DNA from: Paramoeba atlantica
Lineage: Eukaryota > Discosea
Assembly: GCA_977017575.1 (NCBI GenBank)
Contig: CDRNVI010000041.1
Location: forward strand, 186,001 to 250,000
Direction: 5' to 3'
Length of the DNA: 64,000 nt
The notes below the pieces were generated by a model, which was not told the origin of the DNA, ran no database searches, and saw nothing but the letters and a program-made list of their open reading frames with translations. The position numbers were made by a program, and so were the translations under genes. This document shows, in pieces, positions 55,031 through 64,000 of the stretch. Position 1 is the stretch's first letter; each line of letters begins with the position of its first letter.

Positions 55031-55906
55031 CGTTGAAAACTACCGCCGCGTTTAACGAAGAGCCTGAAAAAGAAAATTTGGCCTGTAAAGCTGAAGAAAA
55101 CGGAAAGATTATAGCCAAAAATAGCCGAATTTCGGGCAAAAATGGGGTGATTTTCGCGTATTTTCTCAGAGCACTAAATCCGACATTTGCGCGTGGGAAA
55201 TCACTCGCAGGCATGAATGAAAGCCTACCGAACGTATTGGGTAGAGAATGCGACTCCAACCATACCATTCTTTCGACACAAAAATGCCCCTTTAGGTCCG
55301 AAAAATACTTTTTCACCTTTTCTAGTCAAAAATGGGTCATTTTGGGGGGCGCACCACGGTTCGAAGAAGTGATACCTTGCGAAAACAACTGCGTAGAAAG
55401 CTAGTGTAGGTCCCAAACTATCAAAATACAATAGGGGAAACGATTTTGGAAAAATATTTTTTTTGTCATTTTTTTCGCCAAGTTGAAATTTTTTTCAAAA
55501 AATTTTTTCCGAAAAAATCCGAACTTGGCGGACCCGTCATGCGGATACGCGGGGGGGTCACCCCCGGGTAGGGGGGTGGAAAATGCGCGCCAAGACCCCG
55601 GCTACCCTTTCTGCGGTTTTTTTTTCGAAAACTAATTTTTTCGAAAAAATTTGCTCGACCATGCCCCCCCCCCCTGGACCCCCCCCCTGGACCCCCCCCC
55701 TGGACCCCCCCCCTGGACCCCCCCCCTGGACCCCCCCCATGGACCCCCCATTTTTTTCAAATTTTTTTTCAGTTTTGGACCACCGGAGCCCCCTTTTATA
55801 TTTTTTTCTTCTATTATATTACTGTGTTCCCCTTTATATTTTCACTGTTTTTGTTCACTTTTTTTTCAATAATCGAGTGTAGAGCGGTAGTTTTACAACC
55901 ACCGCA
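55031..55906 (+). repeat. HPR array unit 2 (left end half)
   Basis: It starts at the right arm of the left end (GTTGAAAACTACCGCCGCGT) and ends with the full right end AGAGCGGTAGTTTTACAACC, ACCGCAA at 55,906. The minisatellite has about six units (55,663-55,745). Confidence 0.85.
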
Positions 55907-55912
55907 ATAATA

Positions 55913-56830
55913 TTTTCTTTTTTAGGCTCTTCGTTAAACGCGGTGGTTGCTTTCAACTTAGAAGTCACTCATGCTGCGCGCTTCGCGTTGAAAACTACCG
56001 CCGCGTTTAACGAAGAGCCTAAAAAAGAAAATTTAGCCTGGAAAACGGAAAGATTATAGCCAAAAATAGCCGAATTTCGGGTACAAATGGGGTCATTTTC
56101 GCATATTTTTGCTCTCAGAGCACTAAATCCGACATTTGCGCGTGGGAAATCACTCGCAGGCATGAATGAAAGCCTACCGAACGTATTGGGTAGAGAATAC
56201 GACTCCAACCATACCATTCTTTCGACACAAAAATGCCCCTTTAGGTCCGAAAAATACTTTTTCACCTTTTTTAGTCAAAAATGGGTCATTTTGGGGGGCG
56301 CACCACAGTTCGAAGAAGTGATACCTTGCGAAAACAACTGCGTAGAAAGCTAGTGTAGGTCCCAAACTATCAAAATACAATAGGGGAAACGATTTTGGAA
56401 AAATATCTTTTTTGCCATTTTTTTCGCCAAGTTGAAATTTTTTTCAAAATTTTTTTTCCGAAAAAATCCGAACTTGGCGGACCCGTCATGCGGATACGCG
56501 GGGGGGTCACCCCCGGGTAGGGGGGTGGAAATTGCGCGCCAAGACCCCGGCTACCCTTTCTGCGGTTTTTTTTCGAAAACTAATTTTTTCGAAAAAATTT
56601 GCTCGACCATGACCCCCCCCCCTGGACCCCCCCCCTGGACCCCCCCCCTGGACCCCCCCCATGGACCCCCCATTTTTTTCAATTTTTTTTTTCAGTTTTG
56701 GACCACCGGAGCCCCCTTTTATATTTTTTTCTTCTATTATATTACTGTGTTCCTCTTTATATTTTCACTGTTTTTGTTCACTTTTTTTTCAATAATCGAG
56801 TGTAGAGCGGTAGTTTTACAACCACCGCAA
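55913..56830 (+). repeat. HPR array unit 3 (complete)
   Basis: A complete copy: the left-end palindrome occupies 55913-56031 (arms of about 46 bases, loop of about 27), the interior follows, the minisatellite has about four units (56,610-56,670), and the right-end hairpin ends at CCGCAA (56830). Confidence 0.9.
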
Positions 56831-57770
56831 TCTTTTTTAGGGCTCTTCGTTAAACGCGGTGGTTGCTTTCAACTTAGAAGTCACTCATGCTGCGCGCTTC
56901 GCGTTGAAAACTTCCACCGCGTTTAACGAAGAGCCTAAAAAAGAAAATTTAGCCTGGAAAACGGAAAGAATATAGCCGAAAATAGCCGAATTTCGGGTAC
57001 AAATGGGGTCATTTTCGAATATTTTTGCTCTCAGAGCACTAAATCCGACATCTGCGCGTGGGAAATCACTCGCAAGGCATGAATGAAAGCCTACCGAACG
57101 TATTGGGTAGAGAAATACGACTCCAACCATACCATTCTTTCGACACAAAAATGCCCTTTAGGTCCCGAAAATACTTTTTCACCTTTTTAGTCAAAAATGG
57201 GTCATTTTGAGGGGCGCACCACAGTTCGAAGAAGTGATACCTTGCGAAAACAACTGCGGAGAAAGCTAGTGGAGGTCCCAAACTATCAAAATACAATAGG
57301 GGAAACGATTTTGGAAAAATATTTTTTTTGTCATTTTTTTCGCCAAGTTGAAATTTTTTTCGAAAAAATTGTTCCGAAAAATCCGAACTTGGCGGACCCG
57401 TCCTGCGGATACGCGGGGGGGTCACCCCCCGGGTAGGGGGGTGGAAAATGCGCGCCAAGACCCCGGCTACCCTTTCTGCGGTTTTTTTTCGAAAACTAAT
57501 TTTTTCGAAAAAATTTGATCGACCATGCCCCCCCCCCCCTGGACCCCCCCCCTGGACCCCCCCCCTGGACCCCCCCCTGGACCCCCCCCCTGGACCCCCC
57601 CCATGGACCCCCCATTTTTTTCAAAAAAATTTTCAGTTTTGGACCACCGGAGCCCCCTTTATATTTTTTTCTTCTATTATATTACTGTGTTCCTCTTTAT
57701 ATTTTCACTGTTTTTGTTCACTTTTTTTTCAATAATCGAGTGTAGAGCGGTAGTTTTACAACCACCGCAA
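56831..57770 (+). repeat. HPR array unit 4 (complete)
   Basis: It starts TCTTTTTTAGGGCTCTTCGT directly behind the CCGCAA of unit 3 with no spacer. Left palindrome 56832-56947, about six minisatellite units (57,531-57,610), right-end CCGCAA at 57770. Confidence 0.9.
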
Positions 57771-57861
57771 TTTATATTATGAGATATGATTTGTTTGTTT
57801 TGTTTAGAGATTTCATTTATTTAGTTTGGTATAGTGACACTCCTTCTCTAACCTTTTTATT
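57771..57861. other. Short spacer between HPR array and retroelement
   Basis: AT-rich unique sequence; nothing recognised. Confidence 0.4.
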
Positions 57862-58433
57862 GCGCCCGCCCACCAACCCCCAACCACTTCGCGGAGTTGG
57901 CGGACGGGATGCCCATGGGAGTTTGGCATAAAATTTTTAAATGCACCACGAGATTCACTAGCTACTATCCGGAAACTATCCCGAAGGAACCAAAGTGCAG
58001 GACACTAGAAGTCTACGCATGGAAATTTAAGGGGCTAATATCGGGTCAAATGCCCGGAAGGGGTTATAATTTTCATTGTTCTTTTCCCCGAAAGGGGGTT
58101 GTAATTGAATCATGTAATAAAAGCTACAATATGTATTCTGAAAATTTACATATTTACTGATTACTTACTTGTAGAATCTTTTTCCTTTACGCGTTTTTTG
58201 TTACCATGCGTTCCCAGCGACTTCGCGTGCCGGCGAACCCAGGACATGAGCGAGACCGCAGCCCTAAGCGAACACGTCCTCTCTCCCCTTTGGACCCCGA
58301 CAAACGCCGTTCCTTGTCTTGTCCAGCTGGGCGACCACCTTGTCCTGATCCAGCTTCGCCAGTAGACTCTTTCGCGGTTCCTTCGCTGCGCTATTCTGGC
58401 CGAAACCGACGCACAGTACACCCTTCTCCTTTT

Positions 58434-58508
58434 GAGGTGGCGGAGTGGGGGTGGAGGTGGCGGAGTGGGGGTGGAGGTGGCGGAGTGGGGGTGGAGGTGG
58501 CGGAGTGG
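58434..58508 (+). repeat. 20-base minisatellite in the retroelement's 5' region
   Basis: GAGGTGGCGGAGTGGGGGTG is repeated about 3.7 times without change. The last unit merges into a tRNA-like A-box word (TGGCGGAGTGG). Confidence 0.9.
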
Positions 58509-58857
58509 CAAGAACTCAAAGTTTGAAGCACATGGTGCTCAGACGGCGAGTTCAAACCCACTCATCGCAACATTCCTGGCGGCCTCACTCTAAGAGACTG
58601 GGCTGATAACCGACTAAGCCCAGTACTCGGAGGACCGTCCCGGACCCTCCCATCAGGGAACCAGCTCCCTTACCCGGCTTACACCTCTTGGGTAAGCCGT
58701 GTTGACGTACAGTTCGTCGACGCAGCGTGTTGGCAACAGCACGTTGGTGCCGCCTTGGACAAGCGGAAACTGGTAGAGGACGTCGGCCTCGGAACTTCCA
58801 AATCTGTCTGTGAAGGGTCTGGCTTGCCAGTGACCATCCGGAGCAATCCGGAATGAT

Positions 58858-59958
58858 TTGGATTTTTTTTTTCCTCCTTACCCCAGCCCTTACCCTGACC
58901 CCCTAACGGCCCCCAAGAACTCGGGAGATGTTCCCCCACGGCGGCAGAGCACGCTCAACCCTGACCAAGTTGAGGCTTCCCGCCCCCCTCAGCGTTATGA
59001 AGACCTTAATCTCGACCATGTAGACCGTGCTATTCGATCCAACCAAAATGCGCGTGGAATATTGACTCAGACTGCTAAGGAAGAATTTGTAACCAAGATA
59101 ATTAATCTTCTTCGCAAAGAATACCAGGTCACTGTCGAGGCAGTGTGGTCTCGACCAGGTGATGACATTCGACAGAAAGTCATAGGCGACGTTTACATGA
59201 AGCACCCAAATGACCCAGTGTCCTTAGAATTGGTCGCTGAGTGGGATGGTGATGTCAATACGGCATACCGCTTTCCCCATCCCGACATTACGTATCACGA
59301 TTTAACGGTCGTCCGTGTTCGGGCAAAGATGCCTGGAGGGCAGCCGGTGGAATCTTTAATCCCGTCCTTTGAACGAGTACGTATTACAGACCCCAAAAGC
59401 TTCTCCCCCTACGACCCGGTTACGTGGCAACCGTGGATCGACACGGAGGATTTGTTCAAGCCCCGAGACCTCATCCGTGAGCTGAGGGAGGCGCCGCAGC
59501 TAGGGGTTCGATTCAACCCGCCACCGCAGCGGCACCGTTTATTCAAGATCCTTATCGAATGGATCTACGCTGCTCGCCTGACGGAGGGTTGGATGGAGAA
59601 ACATAACCTTGCTGTGGCAGAACTCATAATCGAGGAACTCCGCAATCTCTACTGGGCCGCTGCGGGTGTTGCTGTCGAACGCGTGCAACAGCGACTGCAT
59701 CGTGATGATGATCCGAAGGATCGTTATGGGCAACTCGTTCTCGACGAACAACTCCGAGGTCGTCCCCAAGTTCGATCCTCCCGTCGTCGGCCTTTCTGCT
59801 TCTCGTGTCACCAGCCGGGCCACATTCGTGCGGACTGCCCGCAGATGGCTCAGGCCGAGCACCAGTTTCGTCCCTCCCATCCGACGAATCAGGATTTTCG
59901 CGGAGGGGTGGCGGGCGGCGCCGTCCGTTACGCCGGCTCAACACGGGGTTCCCACTAG
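58858..59958 (+). CDS. gag-like ORF of the VIPER/DIRS-like element
   Basis: The frame encodes about 366 residues. It ends with a CCHC zinc knuckle, CFSCHQPGHIRADC, preceded by an Arg-rich patch, as in Gag nucleocapsid domains. The middle is helical and of no recognised family. It lies 3 bases before the recombinase ATG. Confidence 0.8.
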   Translation: MDFFFPPYPSPYPDPLTAPKNSGDVPPRRQSTLNPDQVEASRPPQRYEDLNLDHVDRAIRSNQNARGILTQTAKEEFVTKIINLLRKEYQVTVEAVWSRPGDDIRQKVIGDVYMKHPNDPVSLELVAEWDGDVNTAYRFPHPDITYHDLTVVRVRAKMPGGQPVESLIPSFERVRITDPKSFSPYDPVTWQPWIDTEDLFKPRDLIRELREAPQLGVRFNPPPQRHRLFKILIEWIYAARLTEGWMEKHNLAVAELIIEELRNLYWAAAGVAVERVQQRLHRDDDPKDRYGQLVLDEQLRGRPQVRSSRRRPFCFSCHQPGHIRADCPQMAQAEHQFRPSHPTNQDFRGGVAGGAVRYAGSTRGSH

Positions 59959-59961
59959 GGA

Positions 59962-61083
59962 ATGCCCCCCACCCCTATTACTCGTGCCCCTTTCCTCAGG
60001 CGGCAAAGGGCTCCTACCGCTCCAACCTTACAAACGCGCTTACCCCGACGAGACTCTCCGGTGAGGCGTCCTCGACCCCCTCTTTCTTCCAATCCTCCCC
60101 TTCCTCATGTTGTTTCCACTCGTCCTCCGCGAAGTCGGTCCCTTCCCATACGCGCACTAAACCAGTCCGCAGGAGAAAAACCCGCCGCAGACCGCAACGC
60201 CATTCTCCAAGCCATCCTTCGCCTTCCTCCGAACGACCCACGCACACTACAACTGAGCGACGCTCTCGAACCGATGTGGGCCACGACCACATGGGCCAAC
60301 AGGGAGCGAATGTGGCTACGTATGCAGCAGTACTGCGCGGCAAAGGGTGTACCTTCAAATTCCACAAACGCGGTTCTCTTCCTACATTCGCTGCCTCTAG
60401 CCAGCTCGACGAGAATGGGTTACGCAGGAGGCTTGCGAACTTTATTTCAGTTAATGGGGGAAGAGTCGACTCCCTTAAAACTATATATAAAGGCCCTGCA
60501 AGCACAGGGGGGGCTAGAGCCCACGCGCCAAATGCAGCCCGTCAACCCCATTCTTCTACAAAAGCTACGCCGACACTTGAATCCGAAGGAGAGCATGTGT
60601 TGCCTCCTATGCTGGAAGGCAGCGGCGCGTTGGACCGAGACCGCGGATTTAAGAAGAGAACAGTTCGTGAGTGTAACAAGCTGCGAAGTGATAATTTATT
60701 GGGGGAGGGGCACAAAGACCACACGCCTAAACCCTTTTCGACCACACCTTTACGCCATTGTAACTGGGCCAGGAACGCCAGAACTCGCGCAGCATATCCA
60801 AAGCATGAACCCCGGGCAACGACTCTGTTACACGACAGTCCGCGAGATGGGCCATCAAATACGATCAATACTCGGTCAGGGGTACGGGACGCACTCTATC
60901 AAAAGGGGGGCAATCACTCATCTGTTTCACGAAATCTCTCTCGGAAATTTGCGCATGCAGGAGGTTCAAAACCTAACAAAACACCAGAACATAGAATCAC
61001 TGCTCAGATACAATGCAAACAGCGTTACAACGGCACGGGCCCTCGGGACACAACGAGTGTCTGCACTCCTTCCGGTACTTTAA
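59962..61083 (+). CDS. Tyrosine recombinase ORF of the VIPER/DIRS-like element
   Basis: The frame encodes 373 residues. After a Pro/Arg-rich start come an N-terminal SAM-like DNA-binding region (LASSTRMGYAGGLRTLFQLM) and the catalytic part with GTHSIKRGAITHLF (H..R) and HQNIESLLRY (H and final Tyr), as in DIRS and VIPER integrases. Elements of this class integrate through a circular intermediate rather than a DDE integrase. Confidence 0.85.
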   Translation: MPPTPITRAPFLRRQRAPTAPTLQTRLPRRDSPVRRPRPPLSSNPPLPHVVSTRPPRSRSLPIRALNQSAGEKPAADRNAILQAILRLPPNDPRTLQLSDALEPMWATTTWANRERMWLRMQQYCAAKGVPSNSTNAVLFLHSLPLASSTRMGYAGGLRTLFQLMGEESTPLKLYIKALQAQGGLEPTRQMQPVNPILLQKLRRHLNPKESMCCLLCWKAAARWTETADLRREQFVSVTSCEVIIYWGRGTKTTRLNPFRPHLYAIVTGPGTPELAQHIQSMNPGQRLCYTTVREMGHQIRSILGQGYGTHSIKRGAITHLFHEISLGNLRMQEVQNLTKHQNIESLLRYNANSVTTARALGTQRVSALLPVL

Positions 61084-61089
61084 CAACCT

Positions 61090-62658
61090 CTCATGTTACA
61101 AAGTGTTATCACGAAGTCCCCTCTCTCCTTAGGCACTCCGTTATATGTGCCCGCCGTAGCTCGCGGTTCGCTATACCGAAGGATATGAGTCTACCCCTCC
61201 ATGTGAAAAAGTCAATCCCGGTGATTAAATTGGACAAAGTGAAGGAATGGTTAAATCCTGCGGCAGCCACACGTTTTCGCAAGGTACTAAATGAACTTTT
61301 ATGGGTTCCTACAGGCCCGTACCCCGAGCCTTCGGTACGTGGTTCTTTGCCCGAGGAAGACATACGTCTACTTGAGGGCGCCGGCGTTATAAGCAAGGTT
61401 TCGGGGAAGGACCTACTCAAAAGACCATCCATGCAATATATGATCCCCTTTACAGTGGTTGAAACCGACGACGAAGGTAATCAACGCCGCAGGTTTATAT
61501 CCTGGACACGAGATGACAACAACAGGCTTTTAAATTATGAACCGGAAGTTGCGCTGTATCACCCATCCAAATATCTACACAAAGCACATGATGCTATGGC
61601 AGTGAGCGCGACTTCACTTGTGGGTTTTACCAAATTAGTATTCCCTTGAAGGCACGGCCCAAGTTTAGATTTCGATCGACATTGGGCGAAGTTTTCGAGA
61701 TGAACGTTCTTCCCATGGGTCATCGCTGCGCACCAGAAATCTGCACACTGTTACCGCCGCAATTGCCGGCGAGAGGTCGGTGTGTCAGGAGCGTTTCTCG
61801 TTTCACAGAGGTGCCACTGACGTTTACGTCGACGGAGTTCGTTTTTCGGGGACAGCGAACGAGACCGTCGAATACGCTCGCTTTATTGACGAGCGGTGTT
61901 CCAAAGCAAACGGCCCTCTTTAAAGACGCCGACAGCCCCCTGCTTTGAAGTATGTTTTCAAAGGGGTGGCTTTCGACCACGACACTCTTACGGCCTGCCT
62001 GGGACCGAGAGTGGTCAGTAAACTGCAAAAAGACAAATTTCATAAATTGTCTTTTGGTGATCTTGAGGCGGCGGTGGGGCGGTCTTCTGTATGGATCTGC
62101 AGTCTTGCGGCTCAATATGCCACGCTTTTATTTAGCGATGAAAGTCGCGCAGCGTAGGATCAACTTATTAAATCGCTGTCCGTATTTTATCGACAAGCAG
62201 TTGATCTTCCGGTAGTTACTCGTTCTACACTTACCGAATGGCGAAATGAATTGATATGCAATCTTCCCCGACCCCCGCCTCCTCATCCTGACACCGTTCC
62301 TCACCACCACAAGTTATACACGGATGCTTCTGCGAAGGGATGGGGGGGCATCATTTACCTTGATTCTGGGGAGGTATTAATTACTGGTGAGGCATGGCCG
62401 AAAAATTTTAAGTATGAAGTGAATCGGCCGAAGCGATGGCGGTCCGCTTAGCTATTAAAAAGTTTGCTATGCACTCCCCCAAAGGAACGTGCTTGGATAT
62501 CTTCGTGGATAACACCTCTGTAAGGCAGCGTTGAACAGGAGATTATCGAAGTCAGAAGGAGTGTCAAAGAATTGAAAGAAATAATACGAGACACTGAGAA
62601 ACGTGGGATTTGTGTCGAGGCGAGATATGTGTCTACGTTGAACAATCCGCCGATCATA
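61090..62658 (+). pseudogene. Reverse transcriptase-RNase H region of the VIPER/DIRS-like element, broken
   Basis: The N-terminal RT part is recognisable (VKEWLNPAAATRFRKVLNEL, RRRFISWTRDDN), followed by VLPMGHRCAPEICTLL, typical of DIRS-type RT, and farther on by RNase H (KLYTDASAKGWGGIIY). The region is interrupted several times and is not expected to make an active product. Confidence 0.75.
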
Positions 62659-63618
62659 TTTCTTTTTTAGGCTCTTCGTTAAACGCGGTGGTTGCTTTCA
62701 ACTTAGAAGTCACTCATGCTGCGCGCTTCGCGTTGAAAACTACCGCCGCGTTTAACGAAGAGCCTAAAAAAGAAAATTTAGCCTGGAAAACGGAAAGATT
62801 ATAGCCAAAAATAGCCGAATTTCGGGTACAAATGGGGTCATTTTCGCATATTTTTGGCTCTCAGAGCACTAAATCCGACATTTGCGCGTGGGAAATCACT
62901 CGCAGCATGAATGAAAGCCTACCGAACGTATTGGGTAGAGAATACGACTCCAACCATACCATTCTTTCGACACAAAAATGCCCCTTTAGGTCCGAAAAAT
63001 ACTTTTTCACCTTTTTTAGTCAAAAGTGGGTCAATTTGAGGGGCGCACCACAGTTCGAAGAAGTGATACCTTGCGAAAACAACTGCGTAGAAAGCTAGTG
63101 TAGGTCCCAAACTATCAAAATACAATAGGGGAAACGATTTGGAAAATATTTTTTTTGTCATTTTTTTCGCCAAGTTGAATTTTTTTTTGGAAAAATTTTT
63201 TCCGAAAAAATCCGAACTTGGCGGACCCGTCCTGCGGATACGCGGGGGGGTCACCCCCGGGTAGGGGGGTGGAAAATGCGCGCCAAGACCCCGGCTACCC
63301 TTTCTGCGGTTTTTTTTTCGAAAACTAATTTTTTTCGAAAAAATTTGCTCGACCCTGGATGACCCCCCCCCTGGACCCCCCCCCTGGACCCCCCCCCTGG
63401 ACCCCCCCCTGGACCCCCCCCCTGGACCCCCCCCCTGGACCCCCCCCATGGACCCCCCATTTTTTTCAAAAATTTTTTTCAGTTTTGGACCACCGGAGCC
63501 CCCTTTTATATTTTTTTCTTCTATTATATTACTGTGTTCCTCTTTATATTTTCACTGTTTTTGTTCACTTTTTTTTCAATAATCGAGTGTAGAGCGGTAG
63601 TTTTACAACCACCGCAAT
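62659..63618 (+). repeat. HPR repeat, subfamily B, complete copy inside the retroelement
   Basis: Left palindrome 62659-62777, full interior, about seven minisatellite units (63,362-63,455), right-end hairpin ending CCGCAA at 63617. The flanking sequence on the left is RNase H of the retroelement, and about 31 bases on the right look like its continuation. Confidence 0.9.
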
Positions 63619-63649
63619 AAGTCGGGGTAAAGAAGTTGACATTAAACAG

Positions 63650-64000
63650 ATTGCGGTGGTTGTAAAACTACCGCTCTACACTCGATTATTGAAAAAAAAG
63701 TGAACAAAAACAGTGAAAATATAAAGAGGAACACAGTAATATAATAGAAGAAAAAAATATAAAAGGGGGCTCCGGTGGACCAAAACTGAAAAAAAAATTT
63801 GAAAAAAATGGGGGGTCCATGGGCGGGGTCCAGCGGGGGGGTCCAGGGGGGGGGGGCATGGTCGAGCAAATTTTTTCGAAAAAATTAGTTTTCGAAAAAA
63901 AACCGCAGAAAGGGTAGCCGGGGTCTTGGCGCGTATTTTCCATCCCCCTACCCGGGGGTGACCCCCCCGCGTATCCGCATGACGGGTCCGCCAAGTTCGG
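63650..64000 (-). repeat. HPR repeat, subfamily B, inverted copy cut by the window end
   Basis: It starts with the reversed right end (TTGCGGTGGTTGTAAAACTA), then about three minisatellite units (63,815-63,865) and the ACCCCCCCGCGTATCCGC segment. It is tail-to-tail with the previous copy, with a 31-base spacer. Confidence 0.9.

Larger units (their letters stand above)
57862..62658 (+). mobile_element. VIPER/DIRS-like tyrosine-recombinase retroelement, broken
   Basis: The order is gag-like ORF, tyrosine recombinase ORF, reverse transcriptase and RNase H, all on the + strand. This order (recombinase between gag and RT) is what I recall for kinetoplastid VIPER and TATE elements; most DIRS elements have it last. 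The left border is uncertain; a GC-rich inverted pair (CCCGCCCACCAAC and GTTGGCGGACGGG) at 57,865-57,908 may belong to the 5' end. The right side runs into an HPR copy at 62,659. The gag and recombinase frames are open, while the RT/RNase H part has several breaks, so the copy is a fairly young fossil. Confidence 0.8.

Noticed and set aside
57448-57782. Pro/Trp/Thr-rich frames (PPGPPPWTPP) over the HPR minisatellite
   Set aside because: They are translations of the CCCCCCCTGGAC array and shift frame with homopolymer length.
58206-58526. Pro/Arg-rich frame of 106 residues before the retroelement's gag
   Set aside because: It runs through the 20-base minisatellite, has no recognised domain and overlaps a competing minus frame.

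Overview
ORGANISM. The window reads as nuclear DNA of a kinetoplastid (Euglenozoa), probably not a trypanosomatid. The mitochondrial ATP synthase alpha subunit carries kinetoplastid-style signatures, including the C-terminal NLLYSCKRAV. About 26 protein genes from base 1 to 39,096 all lie on the + strand, without a visible spliceosomal intron, separated by roughly 60 to 600 bases. Many starts follow a pyrimidine-rich tract and an AG a few bases to a few tens of bases upstream, as expected for spliced-leader trans-splicing of a polycistronic transcript. An SRP9-like protein, DNA transposons and a Helitron argue against a typical trypanosomatid. Family assignments are by eye, from motifs and remembered family patterns.

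REGION 1 (1-39,096): one directional gene array. Secretory pathway and membrane: ERV46/ERGIC3 (cut by the window start), a Qc-SNARE, a SEC20-like SNARE, PIG-H (GPI anchor), SND3/PHO88 and SRP9. Chromatin, transcription and DNA: MRG-domain protein, SPT4, BDP1, YEATS protein, CTF18. Translation and RNA: eIF4E, eIF2B-alpha, SF3b5, a mitochondrial release-factor-like protein. Metabolism and mitochondrion: adenylate kinase, a mitochondrial carrier, ATP synthase alpha. Others: kinesin-13 with a SAM domain, an ALKBH6-like dioxygenase with long extensions, a SET methyltransferase, a CDV3-like protein, four members of a leucine-rich-repeat family (one broken) and three proteins I do not recognise. Intergenic spaces hold short TA-flanked inverted-repeat elements and a truncated Tc1/mariner copy.

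REGION 2 (39,100-64,000): repeat-rich, with no clear housekeeping gene. It is dominated by a repeat family of about 0.9 kb, called HPR here (hairpin-terminated repeat). Its left end is a ~118-base near-palindrome, its right end a short hairpin ending in CCGCAA, and its middle a variable CCCCCCCTGGAC minisatellite. Copies occur in both orientations, as a four-unit head-to-tail array (54,255-57,770), interrupted by a MITE (39,603-40,027), and inside a retroelement (62,659-63,618). A large Helitron (minus strand, coding core 45,762-54,124) has a complete-looking HUH Rep with a two-tyrosine motif, a PIF1-type helicase and an upstream zinc-finger-array ORF. A small RRM protein lies just downstream on the same strand. 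A broken VIPER/DIRS-like tyrosine-recombinase retroelement (gag, recombinase, RT, RNase H) occupies about 57,860-62,658.

MOST INTERESTING. The HPR family has Helitron-like traits: TC-type start, 3' hairpin, right end always followed by T, no visible target duplication, and tandem copies. A Helitron that could mobilise it lies nearby. The link is an inference; terminal sequences shared between the two were not demonstrated.
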